64,000 nucleotides of DNA from Sipunculus nudus. Its lineage: Eukaryota > Annelida > Sipuncula > Golfingiida > Sipunculidae. Below are positions 24,691-36,346 of this stretch, one piece after another. The position numbers were made by a program, and so were the translations under genes. Within the stretch, counting starts at the first letter, position 1. The number at the start of each line of letters is the position of its first letter. The stretch lies in the NCBI GenBank assembly GCA_026874595.1, contig CM049310.1, positions 82,993,056-83,057,055 of the forward strand. Reading direction: 5' to 3'. The notes under the pieces were generated by a model. The model did not search any database. It saw nothing but the letters and a program-made list of their open reading frames with translations, and was not told the DNA's origin.

Positions 24691-25320
24691 AAAAGTATTG
24701 TTAGAAATGGCAAGCACATCTATTTATACTGATCCGAACCCTATAGCTTATTTGGGTCGAGGGCTCTTGCAACAATTGAGCCGGAGGTCAAAGGTCAGAC
24801 GGTGATCACGTGGTGCCATATATTAGGTGTTTTGTTCAACTCATCGAACATGGACGTCTCTAGGACCGGTCCCGCTGTTGCGTTAAGTAAATGGGCACGC
24901 TTGATATGACAGTCAGTACCCGAGTGGCCCACTTAATGTGCGCCAACTGTTTCATATTTCCATGGTAACTGACGTCACACAAAGCTGGATGGCTGTCATT
25001 CTATGACGAGGCTAATCTGAAGAAAACACTGTACATTTGTTATTCTGTGATGTGAGGCAGCACGCCTATCTGCGCAAAGCCTATGAATCAGTAACAAATG
25101 AGTCGCGTTAGAAAACAAGACCCGCTCTTTTTAGACCCTGGCAGAACTCGGCCTCAAGTTACCTGTAGGAAAATATGTGCCGCGTCGCGTTGCTCATCTT
25201 GTGAATATCTGTAAATACCAGCATCATGTGACACTCGGAAGATTACCAATTCTGAGAATGACCTAGGAGTTGCTGAACACATTAATGTCCTCATTCAGTC
25301 TGTACTGAGATGTAGAATAA
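24691..25320. promoter_or_regulatory. Candidate cis-regulatory block
   Basis: Unique DNA of higher GC than its flanks, with several intact motifs: a perfect DR1 (24785-24797), an E box in ATCACGTGGTG just after it, an NK2-type CCACTTAA near 24930, and CTGACGTCAC near 24967. Motif density and absence of repeats suggest an enhancer; this is inference and each motif alone is weak evidence. Confidence 0.3.
24785..24797 (+). promoter_or_regulatory. Perfect DR1 nuclear-receptor site
   Basis: AGGTCAAAGGTCA, identical to the site at 19771, in non-repeat DNA, followed after eight bases by GATCACGTGG. Confidence 0.45.
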
Positions 25321-25532
25321 TACGGGGGAGGATACAGACATTTGTGTTGAAGGGTTGGGAATGTATGGTTAGAACGCGGATCCTGGACATTTCGTTCTTT
25401 AAGGGATCCGCAGATTGTCATACACACATATATATGTTTGTATATTTATATTATTGGTAGGAGATGGTTGTCAAATCATGTTCGATGATTAAACGAAATA
25501 TATTAAAACGGCTGATGATCGATTATTAATTG

Positions 25533-25634
<102 letters not shown>

Positions 25635-25870
25635 CGCTGCACAAAGTTCAGTTTAATTTTTCTATTAGTTTGTGTCACGTCTCTCATATCTCTGACGGGA
25701 TTAAGATATTTTTCTGATAATATGAGTTCTTTGCACGGTCATACATAATCCTATATCATCGAGTATACAAAAATGCAACCAATTCTAATCGATTATGAAA
25801 TAATCATCGATATATTCATCACCCAAATATCGTAGTAATCGATTAATTGGTACCACTGATTATTATAATT

Positions 25871-25872
25871 AT

Positions 25873-25941
<69 letters not shown>

Positions 25942-25953
25942 TGTGTGTGTGTG
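25871..25953 (+). repeat. Compound (AT)n(GT)n microsatellite
   Basis: An AT run to about 25902 continues as GT repeats to 25953 with one TTT interruption. GT tracts of this length can adopt Z-DNA. Confidence 0.95.
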
Positions 25954-26714
25954 ATGTTGGTTTGTTGAAGGCAACGTCCTTTCTCGACTTCTCAAACTGA
26001 ACATTTTTTATCGTAAAAATATATTAACTAAGTAAAATGATGCATTCCATCCCACCAACCACCCCTGGGCCCATCCCTAAAATGATGGCGAGGTCTGCCA
26101 TTGCATCAGAAACAAATATTGTTGCGGTCTTGATTGGCTTCACATGTGGATCTCGGTACAACAGAGTCAGTGGAGAAAATGCAATTTGGACAGACCCCGG
26201 TAGGGATTACAAGAGGCGCTTCAATCTTTTATTTGCAGCACTAGTTGTGCTTGTTTTTTTCCGAAATCATTTCCGACAATCTAAGTCCACCTGTGGACGA
26301 GCATTCTGGTCCGAGCTGAGAGGTGTTGTATTCTGCGGGAAAGCATTGTCTAAAAAAACACTAGAAAACGCCGAAACAGCACCGACGATGGGACTTTTAT
26401 GGCTTTCCCGACGCCCAAGAAGAAATGAACACAGAGTGAGTTGGTACTCCTGCATGAGACACGTCTGGACGGCCCCATTTTGCCTTTTACCTTGACCGTT
26501 TGTTTTGTCTTCCTACAATCACTTGCGGCCACTTCGCCCTCAGTATTATTGACTGAGTAGGCATATCCCAGTCATCAATGTCATCTCTAAACTAATTTTC
26601 CAAATCAGCTAACTGGTCAGCAGACGCGGTTACAGTTGTGGAGCATCATTGAGGTCTTCTTCCTGCATGCACAGAATGCACAGAATTTCTCTGCGACGTC
26701 ATCTTCGGTTTTCA
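25954..26714. other. Unique DNA holding a 152-codon frame of doubtful status
   Basis: A plus-strand frame at 26037-26495 is the longest in the window. It contains one hydrophobic stretch (LLFAALVVLVFF) and a basic C-terminal half, but no family I recognise. Overlapping open frames on the opposite strand and the lack of clear codon bias make it weak as a gene. It could be a remnant of a transposon frame. Confidence 0.3.
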
Positions 26715-27047
26715 TTCGCCCGTATGTGACGGGACATATTATGGTATACCCACGGTCCGTCCGTCCGTCCGTCCTTCCGTTATCTTCTAGTGTCGCCACG
26801 GTAGCCTACCAAGGTTATGATGAATGTTCACTATAACTACAGATCAACAGATTATCTCGCATGAATTCGAAGAAAGGAAAATATGTTCATATTTAATGAG
26901 GTCAGAGGTCACCAGGCTACATTGTGGGTCACTGCTATAACTTACTTGGAACATGAGGCATCTCATCTTAGGTTGATTCCCGACAAAATCCATGCATATT
27001 TAATGAGGTCAGAGGTCACCAGACTTTGATGGCATTGTTATAAAACA
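26715..27047 (+). repeat. D-type repeat with (TCCG)n and two DR1 words (copy D2)
   Basis: CGTATGTGACGGGACATATT leads into a TCCG tract at 26755-26779, then two copies of CATATTTAATGAGGTC followed by AGAGGTCACC about 107 bases apart (26890 and 26997). Each has AGGTCAGAGGTCA, a DR1 with G spacer (26899-26911, 27006-27018). The same phrase recurs in D3. Confidence 0.7.
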
Positions 27048-27532
27048 TTAAGGTGTAAAGCCGGTTATGATAAAACCGCCAGATCACACTGCATTCGTAT
27101 GTCAAATACATGTAAAAACGTTCCGTGTCGCCATTTCGCTTGCGGTATGCGGATCCAATTCTCCACGGAAAAATGGTCTCATTCTGCTCAATGGTTAACG
27201 ATAAAAAAACTGGAGCAAAAAAAAAATTTCCGCACACTACATGCCGTGCGACAAGTATCTGTAGATTAGCATGTTTGCCTTAAGCAAATTCTATTGATCT
27301 TAGAACTGTTAACAATGTTTTTGGTGCAAATGTCCTAATAGAATTTTTTAACATTTCTCAAATTAAAATCAATTGAACATCATGGCGGGTCTAGATTTCC
27401 ATATCGGTAATTTTCATGTGCTTTTAAAGTATATTATTACCACTGGTTATTAATTTTCCCTGTCAGCTTTTTGTTTGTTGGCTTCGTCAATGTGATCATC
27501 CAGTTACGTTAAACAGTATCAACGGTTAGAAA
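27048..27532. other. Unique DNA, nothing assigned
   Basis: No gene. A minus-strand frame of 73 codons has no domain I know. Confidence 0.4.
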
Positions 27533-27534
27533 TA

Positions 27535-27864
27535 CAGTAGGGAGCATTTATCCGAAAAGCTCGGGGACAGGGGTTTTGTTCAGATGAACGTTCGATCGGA
27601 TAAACAGTTCTGCCCGGTTTATCATCGAAGAATCGAAGAGGAATTTTATAATAGATTGACAGACACGAATTAATGAAGCTTGTACAAAATTAACGTTGGC
27701 AACAGCATTTGTTTCAGGTTTTCCATCAATTTAATTAATTTTTCACGTAAATACTTTTGGCCCTGGATTGGCCCTGGAAAATAAGAGTTAATTTCAATAT
27801 TGAAATTTTTTTTTAATGTTTGGATTTCGGAAATGTGATGCTCGGATAAACGACGGTCTACTAT
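27535..27864. mobile_element. Pogo/Tc1-like MITE with TA target site
   Basis: The left end CAGTAGGGAGCATTTATCCG and the inverted right end TAGTAGACCGTCGTTTATCC are flanked by TA on both sides (27533-27534, 27865-27866). The TATCCGA words near each end are usual for pogo/Tigger ends. The interior encodes no transposase. Confidence 0.7.
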
Positions 27865-27923
27865 ATGAAAGTCATATAAGATTAAGAATTGGTCATTTAT
27901 CATTTATAACAAATATAGTTATC

Positions 27924-28290
27924 AGCATTGCGGTTGGCCTTTGTTCGCGAGTGTTTCGAATTAGCGATATTGAGATCATCGCACATATAAAACCTTCGTG
28001 AATCAGACGCCCTTTCTACACAGGTGACCAATCGTTTAATTTTCTCTGATGGGCGTTACCTTTGCCTGCATCGTCGCAAGTCAGAGGTTGATATTATAAA
28101 AAAAATTATTATCTGCCTTATAATAGACAAGAATTTCTACTCGTTTTGTTATTCTTTACAAATTAATAAGATTTGAGTGCCCGTTTAACAAATTCATATA
28201 ATAATGCATACATTTGGCATAGTTAACTTACTATATGGTGAGATCGTAAAAATATAACCCTCACGAAACACTGCATAAGTGAAAATTGTT
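27924..28290. mobile_element. Family A MITE (copy A3)
   Basis: The left arm has GCGGTTGGCCTTTGTTCGCG and TTAGCGATATTGAG; the right arm, inverted, has TTTCACTTATGCAGTG, TTTCGTGAGGGTT and ACGATCTC. Sequence AACCTTCGTGAATCAGACGC near 27990 is shared with A4. Confidence 0.65.
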
Positions 28291-29412
28291 AAATTTATAT
28301 GAAGCCGACAACAGTATACTAATATTGAATGTCGAACAAATTACAACACGCGAAAAACATTGTGACCGAACAAGAAAGGCACGTACATTTTATTGATCGA
28401 GCTTTCCAAATTGGAAAATTAAATAGGAATGTTTTCCTTTTTTTGGCTTTTGTAGCGACGATTACAATTTTATTTCTTTCATTTTTACAAACCTCTTGAC
28501 TTTTTCCTAGATTAGCATATCAAATCATATTTTTCTAATAGTTTTCTCTGTTTTTTAGCATCCAGTTTTCTTTTTTTTCAGAAATGTGGGAACCTTTTAT
28601 TTATTTCCTTTGCATATGTTTCCATGAGTTTCCAATTTTATGTATTAAGTAACTGCAGGGGTCGGCACAGGGCACTCTCTCGGGAAGGCTAATTTACCAT
28701 AAAACATGAAAATAGTTGACATTTTGTGTATGCCGAACTTGGTGGCCAATAAATGCATATTAAACCTTTAGTTATTTGATCCCTTTGTTTATGACTTGTT
28801 TACGGTATTTCCTGACGTCACTGGCTTATGGAAGATCCAAATCCTGAAAAACCAGGCTTAATAAATAAGAGAGCAAACTGATTTCTTAAAGCCATAGATT
28901 GATCAAACCCTCTGCAGCCAACCCCATGTGGCTTGCAGCGCTCCGCTGCCATCATAACTGGAAGGTACCCGGCAAAGCTGTGACGCCTTTATTCTCTGTG
29001 TGCGTTTTTTTCTTTCAGCAAGTTTGAAGCAAGTCCTCTCTGTCGGCGGTTTGTCAAGCAGAAATAATTCACGACGGCCACAACCGTATTGTCGGGCTAT
29101 TTATCACCCAGCATTGCTGATGTAAGAGACATGTGCCGTGGCCTGTTGTCCTTACACAGATTAAAGTTGCAGCTATGCGTGCCGATTTCATGTCTTGCGA
29201 TTTCTGAATCTCAGGTGAAGTAAATCTTGATAAAAATCATTCCCGTTTCCGTTTTACTTCAGCGTTCTGCTACATCAATCTTTACGCACACAAGACTGTC
29301 CTAATAAAAAAACGCAAACATGTTGTCAAAACAAGATCCTCAGAATGTTTGCTTTTTTTAATTTAAAATTAAGGATCCCGAGCAACAAGCCCTCCTTATG
29401 TTGTTATGAGGC
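28291..29412. other. Unique DNA, nothing assigned
   Basis: The 28640-29240 half has balanced composition and no repeats, possible regulatory DNA; no gene signal. Confidence 0.4.
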
Positions 29413-29413
29413 C

Positions 29414-29416
29414 ATA

Positions 29417-29472
<56 letters not shown>
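29414..29472. repeat. (TA)n microsatellite
   Basis: A TA run directly abutting the first SINE head of locus L2. Confidence 0.95.
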
Positions 29473-29473
<1 letters not shown>

Positions 29474-29475
<2 letters not shown>

Positions 29476-29625
29476 TTACGGGGTAACATAAACGCGGACC
29501 GAACTGTCTCGCTAGTGAAGCTTGCTTTTCTAGCGAAGCGGTTGGTACGCCGGACGTGTGCACCACCCACTTGGGTTCGAATCCCTGATCGGCCAATAAT
29601 TTTTTTCCTGAAAATTTGTCTTCGT
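29474..29625 (+). repeat. tRNA-derived SINE head (locus L2, copy c)
   Basis: TGTTACGGGGTAACATAAAC opens the unit. The A-box-like TAGCGAAGCGGTTGG and B box GGGTTCGAATCCC are present, with an extra 20-base insertion (TGAAGCTTGCTTTTC) before the A box. It ends AATTTGTCTTCG like the other copies. Confidence 0.8.
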
Positions 29626-29735
29626 CACGAATGGGGACTCGTCCAACGTGACGGTAAACTTTGTGGCCCAGGGAATAAGCTCACCAAAGTGTGACTCCTA
29701 AGATTATTTGTCTTGTTCTGATAGCAGAGGGGGTT
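29626..29735 (+). repeat. SINE body/spacer between heads
   Basis: GGCCCAGGGAATAAGCTCAC and GTGTGACTCCTAAG then TCTTGTTCTGATAGCAGA are the inverse-orientation match of the 75-bp unit duplicated at 11000-11149. Confidence 0.8.
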
Positions 29736-29873
29736 TGTTACGGGATGACATAAAAGCGGACCGACCTGTCTCGCTAGTAAAGCTTTGGTTGGTACGCCGG
29801 ACTGGTGCGCCACCGACATAGGTTCATATCCCGGATCGGCCCAATATTTTCCCATGAACAATTTGTCTTCGTA
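29736..29873 (+). repeat. tRNA-derived SINE head (locus L2, copy d)
   Basis: TGTTACGGGATGACATAAAA to TTTGTCTTCGTAAC. The B box has decayed to AGGTTCATATCCC and the A box lacks part of its left half. Confidence 0.75.
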
Positions 29874-31060
29874 ACAATATGTGTGTGTGTGCGCGCGAAT
29901 AAATCTTAGCGAAAACATCCGGGCTAACAGGCCCAGTGAATCTTTTTACCTGTTTTGCCTAAATCTTGCTGATACTCGTCCCTTTGCCACCAGCTCTCTC
30001 CGCAGACAGATTTTTCTCTGTCCTCGGAATATTTCCGTGTCGCAACTCCCGCCCTTGTCGATCACTGAGTGGTTTGTTTTTTAACGGCTCATACAGTCGC
30101 ATTTTTTTGCAACACTAAAACCCGGATGTCACACATGCCGAAATCAGTGTACCGCCTGCCTTTAAAAACAGTAACAAAGACAATCGGGGTCTCGCTTTCC
30201 AACTCTTTTCCAGAAACCAACCTATCAGACCCGTAAACCTGACCAGGTTTATCATGCCATGTTGGTCATCTCTGTTTTTCTCCCTTATTGATAAAAGTAA
30301 GAATCAACCTGAAAATCCTAGACATTATTAATATTTTAACAATCGATTTTTCTCCTGTCGGGGTTTAAAATAATCAGACCGGCAGCTACCTCGCACCAAC
30401 CATTTGCAAAGAACAGACTGGAATATAGAATTATGCTAGACCGGCTTAAGAATCATTTGGTCTCCGTTATTCGCTCACTCAAAATATTTAGCAGAGAGAG
30501 ACACAGCCACATAGAAACGTATCCCGTGCAACTATACATTCAAAAACACATTATTATAAACAAGGCCGATAACTTGGCTGGTATTTGATTTGCTAAATCG
30601 TCTCAACTAGTCACAAAGTCCCTTCAACACTAAAACTCCATCACCATAACTTATATCAATGTCAACAATAACTGACCCATCCGAGGGTATAAAGCTATCA
30701 TTTCCGACATATTTTTCATTAAGCCAGAGACAGTGTCCCGGCGGAGTCTCCACATCCACAATTATCATAATACCCACAAGTTTTAGGTGCCTTCATGCTG
30801 CAGAAAAAAAAATTATAGGACTCCAAACATATTTGGTCAGCCCCGTCCAAATTTAGCAGATTTATATTACAGAATAATATAGTATACAGTATTATCTCAT
30901 ATTATGTACCAGTATTTACCGTATATTACAGTAACAACGGTACAGGTTTTTATCTAGTATCGGGTTTGCCATTACTTTAAACGTTTTATGGTCAGTTACG
31001 ATACTAGCGAGACGTCACCTGCTTACGTCACAACAACTGGAGATATCGCTCTCCTAGGGG
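29874..31060. other. Unique DNA, nothing assigned
   Basis: About 1.2 kb; no gene. Frames of 65-67 codons lack domains. Confidence 0.4.
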
Positions 31061-31340
31061 TATACTGTGGCTCCTGTTTTGTTCGCGATAGATTCAAATT
31101 CGCGATATTCGGGATGGGGAAATTATCGCGGAAGTAAAACCCTCGTGAATAAGACGCCCTATCGTCGAAGGGAAGTAAAGCAAAATACTGATATATAAAT
31201 AATAAAAATTACAAAGATCAAGTATGTAAAATTCAGATTCATGTAATATATCTATAAAATATCTCTTATATTATCTGCCGATAATGAATGTATTTCGACA
31301 TTGCCTTAGTCCTCGTCCAGTTGTTATTGCGTACAAAATA
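31061..31340. mobile_element. Family A MITE (copy A4), left part
   Basis: TATACTGTGGCTCC then TTTTGTTCGCGATAG, GGAAATTATCGCGG and ACCCTCGTGAATAAGACGCC define the left arm. The matching right arm lies 1.2 kb away at 32600-32695, so the element is split by the D3 array. Confidence 0.6.
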
Positions 31341-31360
31341 TCTAATATAATTAATTCACA

Positions 31361-32410
31361 GCGCTGAGGCGGGGGGTCGGCTCCGTCGGTCTGTCCGTCC
31401 GTCCGTTAACAATTTATGCAACACGACATCTCAAAAAGCTTTCCTCGGATCTACTGCAAATTGTAGTAGAAGGTGTATCTATGAGTCTCCAGAGCTAATT
31501 TGGTTTTGGTAACACTTGAATGATTTTTATTAATTTCTTTTGCAAAATTTTAAAATGTTATATGCGACGCGATATCTCGAAATGTTTTACTTAGAGCTAC
31601 TTTTAATTGTAATTGCAGGTGCATTTACGAGTCTCCAGAGCTGATTAGGTTTTGGTCACACTCGAATGTTTTTTTTTTTATTTGTTTATGATTTTTATAC
31701 AAAATTTTACACTTCATATGTGACACTAAATGAAAAATTTATGAAAAAAATGAAAAACCGGCATCTACTGGAATAACTTACGAGGAATACGATGGATTTT
31801 GATCAAACTCAACAGTAATATTAATCAAAATAATTTCTTACCTAATTTTGATTTCCAGCAAAATCCACGTATATTTAATAAGGTCAGAGGCCACAAAACT
31901 TGGTGGCACCGCGGTGACTTACCAAAAATCTTACGGATCTTCATGAAACTCAGTATACATATCAATAATAAAGTTTCTCACCTGAATTACATTCTCATCA
32001 AAATTCACGCATATTTAATGAGGTCAGAGGTCACCGGATACACAACGCGCGCGCGCGCGCGCGCGCGCGCGCGCTATGGACGTCTGCGATGCTCTTGTTA
32101 TGAATTGATTTTTACCAAATTTTTTACATTTCGCACGCGACACACATATCTCAAATACATCTTTTCTTAAGATGGCGGGAATATCTTAAAGGTCTCCTTA
32201 CCTGAACAGGTTAAGATCACATGTTGATTGATTTTGGGATTTATTTATTAATTTTTATATTTAATGTCAAACATTTATATGCAATACAGTATCTTAAAAA
32301 GTGTTACCAAAATCCATTTCTAATGAACAAGGCAGGTATATTTAATTTCCTCGCCTGATTAGGTTTAGGTACATTCTAAGTTTATTTTGTGATTTTTTTT
32401 CTACATGTGG
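31361..32410 (+). repeat. D-type array (copy D3) with (TCCG)n start
   Basis: A short GTCC tract at about 31388-31405 is followed by at least four loose units of 150-160 bases (near 31418, 31565, 32130 and 32280) sharing GACGCGATATCTCGAAA-like and GAGTCTCCAGAGCTGATTAG words. Between units 2 and 3 are two TATTTAATGAGGTCAGAGG phrases (31871 and 32011). The second has a perfect DR1 at 32021-32033. Confidence 0.6.
32046..32074. repeat. (CG)14 alternating tract
   Basis: Twenty-nine bases of pure CG alternation inside D3, the classic Z-DNA-forming sequence and rare in a CpG-methylated animal genome. Confidence 0.97.
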
Positions 32411-32599
32411 TATCTTTGTCATAGTTTTAACTTTCCGTATTGGCGGCATATTAGTTTATCTAATTAAGCCTGCAAAAAGTGGACCGTTATTGTTTTTGGT
32501 CAATTATGTGACTGTGAGGGTGTGTGTGTGTGGGATGGTATGTGTACACGTTTCTCACATTACCGTTTGGCGGGGGATACAGTCCTGTTGACATTTTCT

Positions 32600-32695
32600 A
32601 GTTCATACAATAAGTGATATTCTCTGTGTAGGTTACGTTATGGTGGGATCGCGAAAATGGAGCCTCGCGAAATAATGAAATGGCGAAAAAGTTAC
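32600..32695. mobile_element. Family A MITE (copy A4), right part
   Basis: TATTCTCTGTGTAGGTTACG and GATCGCGAAAATGGAGCC, CTCGCGAAAT match the right arm of A5 (63945-64000) and A2. Confidence 0.6.
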
Positions 32696-33457
32696 AATGG
32701 CGAATATATATAAGCCCCTCAGATATAAAGTCATCCATAGCATACATGATCGACGAATCTATACATTTTGTTAAGTCTAGTGCATTTACCCGTAGGATGT
32801 ACCTATGTCACATATTTGAAACACAAGAACGCTTGTCCGTGTTCCTGGTGGTTTATTTAATTAAATATCGATAAAGATACAAACAGTAATTTCAATCTTC
32901 CTGGAATGGACACAACCATATGATAAAGAGAACAGCTATCTTAACATTTTAGTGCTTTTAATTTAAAATCTAAACTTTTAACTTAAAATTAAAACAATAT
33001 AAATACACTTTTAAACTGTATAAACATTCCTCTGTATTAAAGGTAGATATATAGAAAAGAAGAAAATTAATAATATACAATGCGAGTAGAAATTCTGCAC
33101 AATAGAGACAGGAGTGAGAAAAAATAAATGACGAAATAGGATAAACAAAGACACAAACGTTCACTTGCCCCTTTTTGCGGTGGGGGGGGGGGATTTCTGT
33201 ACCTTTTAGGTGACGTATTTTCTAAGCCCTCCCGGGTATTACATTGCCTTGCTTCTTTGGACTGAGTATTTGCGTGAACCCGGGTGTTGACATTCATCAC
33301 TAAACACAAGGGACTCATCAACCAATCAAAAGCCACCATTCTCTTAATGTTTTGTCCATAAAACTCAAATAATTGGAAAGAACAAAGCCTGCTCCAGTTA
33401 TCATGTACTTCTCTTTGCTTTATTTCCATGGATCATACTGAGAGAAATTCGTGTAAT
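32696..33457. other. Unique DNA, nothing assigned
   Basis: A minus-strand 120-codon frame (33067-33429) crosses a G run and has a hydrophobic end; I recognise no domain and do not call it a gene. Confidence 0.4.
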
Positions 33458-33664
33458 CAGGGATGGATACAGAATTTATGTATAGAGGGGGGGGGGGCAT
33501 AGTCTAAAGGCAGCGTAAGGGAGGGGGTTTCAGCTCGCTTTGGGCAGAAACATTTTGAAAATTTTGGCTAAAATGACGCAATATCTGGTAGTTGCCCTTA
33601 TTGTTCTATTTCAAGGTTTTTTAGGTTTAAAAAGTTGCCCCCCCCCCCTCTAAATCCGCCCCTG
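33458..33664. mobile_element. 207-bp MITE with poly-G/poly-C termini
   Basis: The left end CAGGGATGGATACAG runs into a G12 tract. The right end is a C11 tract, TCTAAATCCG and CCCCTG. The inverted pair CAGGGATGGAT/CAGGGGCGGAT makes the TIR. An orphan right end of this type is at 7455-7487. Confidence 0.7.
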
Positions 33665-34714
33665 GTAGTTGCTGTAAAACTTCAACCCTCAATCTCAATT
33701 CGAGTCAAGTGATATTGTGGCGTCGATGACGTAATATAACACGTGACCAACCTTAGGTGACGTGCATGCAGTGACCGGTACACTTTTCAGTTGATATCTT
33801 ACTCATTATTAAACCATTTATAACCACGTGACTTGGAAGTGGATCACGTGATTAAGTGATCCTGTCTCATGTTTCCCAGTTCTATCTTTCCCTGTGGTCT
33901 AGTCGATGAAGGGAGATTCATTTAATTTTGGAAACCCTCTTCGTTTCTTCCAAACTTGACAATTTCCAGACTGTCCTAAGGTGAAGATTGACCTCGCCTG
34001 TCTGTAGCAGCCCGGGTTGCCAATGTCTATTAAAATTTGTTTCGGTATGTCTATCAGTTTGTTTATCTACATGCTCTCTGCAGAAAACATAAACACCCAG
34101 TGCTAAAGTTATGTTGTACCGCACACATGCGGGATTACCTACATTTATACGCAATCCTTTATGGTTGTAAATAACCACGAAGTTACACACGGACAGGCGC
34201 ACGCACACATACATATATATATGCTAATTGTGAAACGGACATGTTACATTTTTGTTCTATCATGGTTTATCATACAGTAAAATGATATGTTTTTTTACAC
34301 CACTGCCGCAATAAGCGTCAACGATTTCATTTCCTTTCGCCCACGTTTTCACGGATACTTTTTTCTCTGATGATATCTTCGTAAATCCTCTTGATCACAG
34401 AACTCCCACATTGGCCACACGGTTAATTCAAACATTGGATACACCGATTGCAATCACGAGAATTGTCTAGTTATAAATGTTAATGTGTAAAAAAGTGACG
34501 GGATTTTCGTACTGGACAAAACATTGCCAACACAACGAATCTAATTCAGTCATTCTAATGGTTACCCGTGATTGGCGTACTAATGATTTTACATCCAAGG
34601 AAACAGTTGTGTCTCAATTAGACTCCAGATGTATCGTGAGTCACGTGATATCGGGGATTTTTACATTCAAACAAAATGGTCTCACCGATATGACAGAATA
34701 ATAGACAAATTAAA
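33665..34714. other. Unique DNA, nothing assigned
   Basis: About 1 kb. CACGTG words occur several times (33740, 33823, 33845), but there is no gene. Confidence 0.4.
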
Positions 34715-34912
34715 AATAAAATTGTCTCCTTCATGAGGGTATCTTTCATTCCCGTCCATGTGTGTGTGTGTGTGTGTTTGTTTGGTGTGGCTCCCGCACA
34801 GTATCTGGATCCAGGAAGGTCATCAAGGAATATTAAAAAATGTACAGGTATGCAACATGGGACGAATTAGTCATTGGCGGAGGCTTGTATTCGTTAGAAT
34901 GCAGATAATACT
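34715..34912 (-). mobile_element. Family C element (copy C3), partial
   Basis: CATTCCCGTCCATGTG, a TG run, ATCTGGATCCAGGAAGGTC and GGCGGAGGCTTGTATTC with GAATGCAG. It is the same orientation as C1 and lacks the other arm. Confidence 0.65.
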
Positions 34913-34947
34913 ATTCATATGCTTTATAATTTTTTGACTCGTTAGTA

Positions 34948-34978
<31 letters not shown>

Positions 34979-35603
34979 AATATATACCTCTATCAATTTG
35001 GACACTAGAAAGATCTTATCAAATAGGAGAACATATTGAATCATATTGCTTGCATCTCCTCACCGTTACCACGGTAACGCCCAGTTCGTACTCATTAACA
35101 TATATATCTCTGATTAGTTTTTAATGTTCTGAATAACGTCATTAAAACCCGAGGTCTCGAGTCACGTTTGAAATAGGTGATCGGTCACTCTGTCTGCCGG
35201 TTAATTGAAGCAGTTTTTATCTCTTGGGAACTCTCTGTCAATTAAGATACGTTCCATCACCGGCATCAAGCCGTACTGTATTCTTAGACCGGACTTTTTT
35301 TTTGTTTTCTTTAATCAGTCGGTGCTGACATGAACCACAGTGAAATGGTGAAACGGTAACTCTTATGTATACATGTACAAGAGGATTGTGCACATTATAT
35401 ATCATATAATAAAAGATATAGAGATGAAGTTTTTTTTATTAAATTTTCAGTTAAACATTGTGTGTAATGTATAATTCAATGTAAAAGATATTGTCTTTTA
35501 CTATGGTGAATAATAACTTATCGGAACTGGTTTATGTTCTGCTGATCATGAATTAGCTGGATATATAACTTCGCCAAATTGAGCGCATTAATATATATAT
35601 ATA
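34913..35603. other. Unique AT-rich DNA with a (CA)n(TA)n run
   Basis: A short compound run lies at 34947-34978. Otherwise nothing recognised. Confidence 0.4.
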
Positions 35604-35605
35604 TA

Positions 35606-35781
35606 CTGTAAATCCTCGAAATTACGAACATTTTCGAGACTTCGATGAAGTGGTCGAATTTCAGAGGTGGTCGGCTAAGCGAGGTCTTAAAAAAAGAGAA
35701 AAAAATCGGGACCCAGAAAATGTGGTCGTTGTTATTTAGATGGTCGCTAAACAGAGGTGGTCGTAAGGCGAGGTTTTACTG
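35606..35781. mobile_element. 176-bp Tc1/pogo-like MITE
   Basis: The left end CTGTAAATCCTCGAAATTAC and inverted right end CAGTAAAACCTCGCCTTACG are flanked by TA (35604-35605 and 35782-35783). The interior has several GTGGTCG words in tandem and mirrored form. Confidence 0.7.
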
Positions 35782-36293
35782 TATGTGATTTCATGAACGG
35801 TAACTTTTAAATATCACTTTATCCAAATTTTAATATAAACATATGGAAATATCCCGATTTTTTTTTTTCATCCTGGTTTTTTCCTGTTAACCAAACCTGT
35901 GACATTGGTGGGAATCATCCATATTTATTACAAGTACTTTTAGCAGTAAGAAACAGAAGGACGAGACGGATTAATTATTCATTTTGGATCATTTTCCCTT
36001 GAGATCAATAAATCCTGTGGTAGTATCCATTTCAGTGGCGTCAATTTTTCTTCCAGGGGTATGACTTGCAGACACACAAACACACACACATATATATATG
36101 TATATATATAGTCAATGAACAAAAAAAAGAAGAGAGAAAACAACGCCAGCATTTCCAGGTAGCTAAAAATTTAGCAACAATCTGTACATGTTATCCAAAA
36201 AATATGATTGTTTGAAATGTTTGCCTTGATGTCTCTCTTCTTTTTATGTTCATAAACTGTCTTAAGCCAGCACCCGGAGAATTTAGAAATGTG
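35782..36293. other. Unique AT-rich DNA
   Basis: A short CACACA/TATATA run lies at 36076-36110. Nothing else seen. Confidence 0.4.

Positions 36294-36342
<49 letters not shown>
36294..36342. repeat. (TA)n microsatellite
   Basis: Pure TA run, bracketed by the inverted words AATGTGTTATA and TATAACACATT. Confidence 0.95.

Positions 36343-36346
<4 letters not shown>

Noticed and set aside
26037-26495. 152-codon frame as a protein-coding gene
   Set aside because: Longest frame, but no domain, no clear codon bias, and the reverse strand is also open over much of it.
29474-29873. Possible tRNA genes on the plus strand
   Set aside because: Same SINE family as at 10.9 kb; copy d has a damaged B box.
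33067-33429. 120-codon minus-strand frame
   Set aside because: Contains a poly-proline stretch from a G run, and no recognisable family; probably chance.
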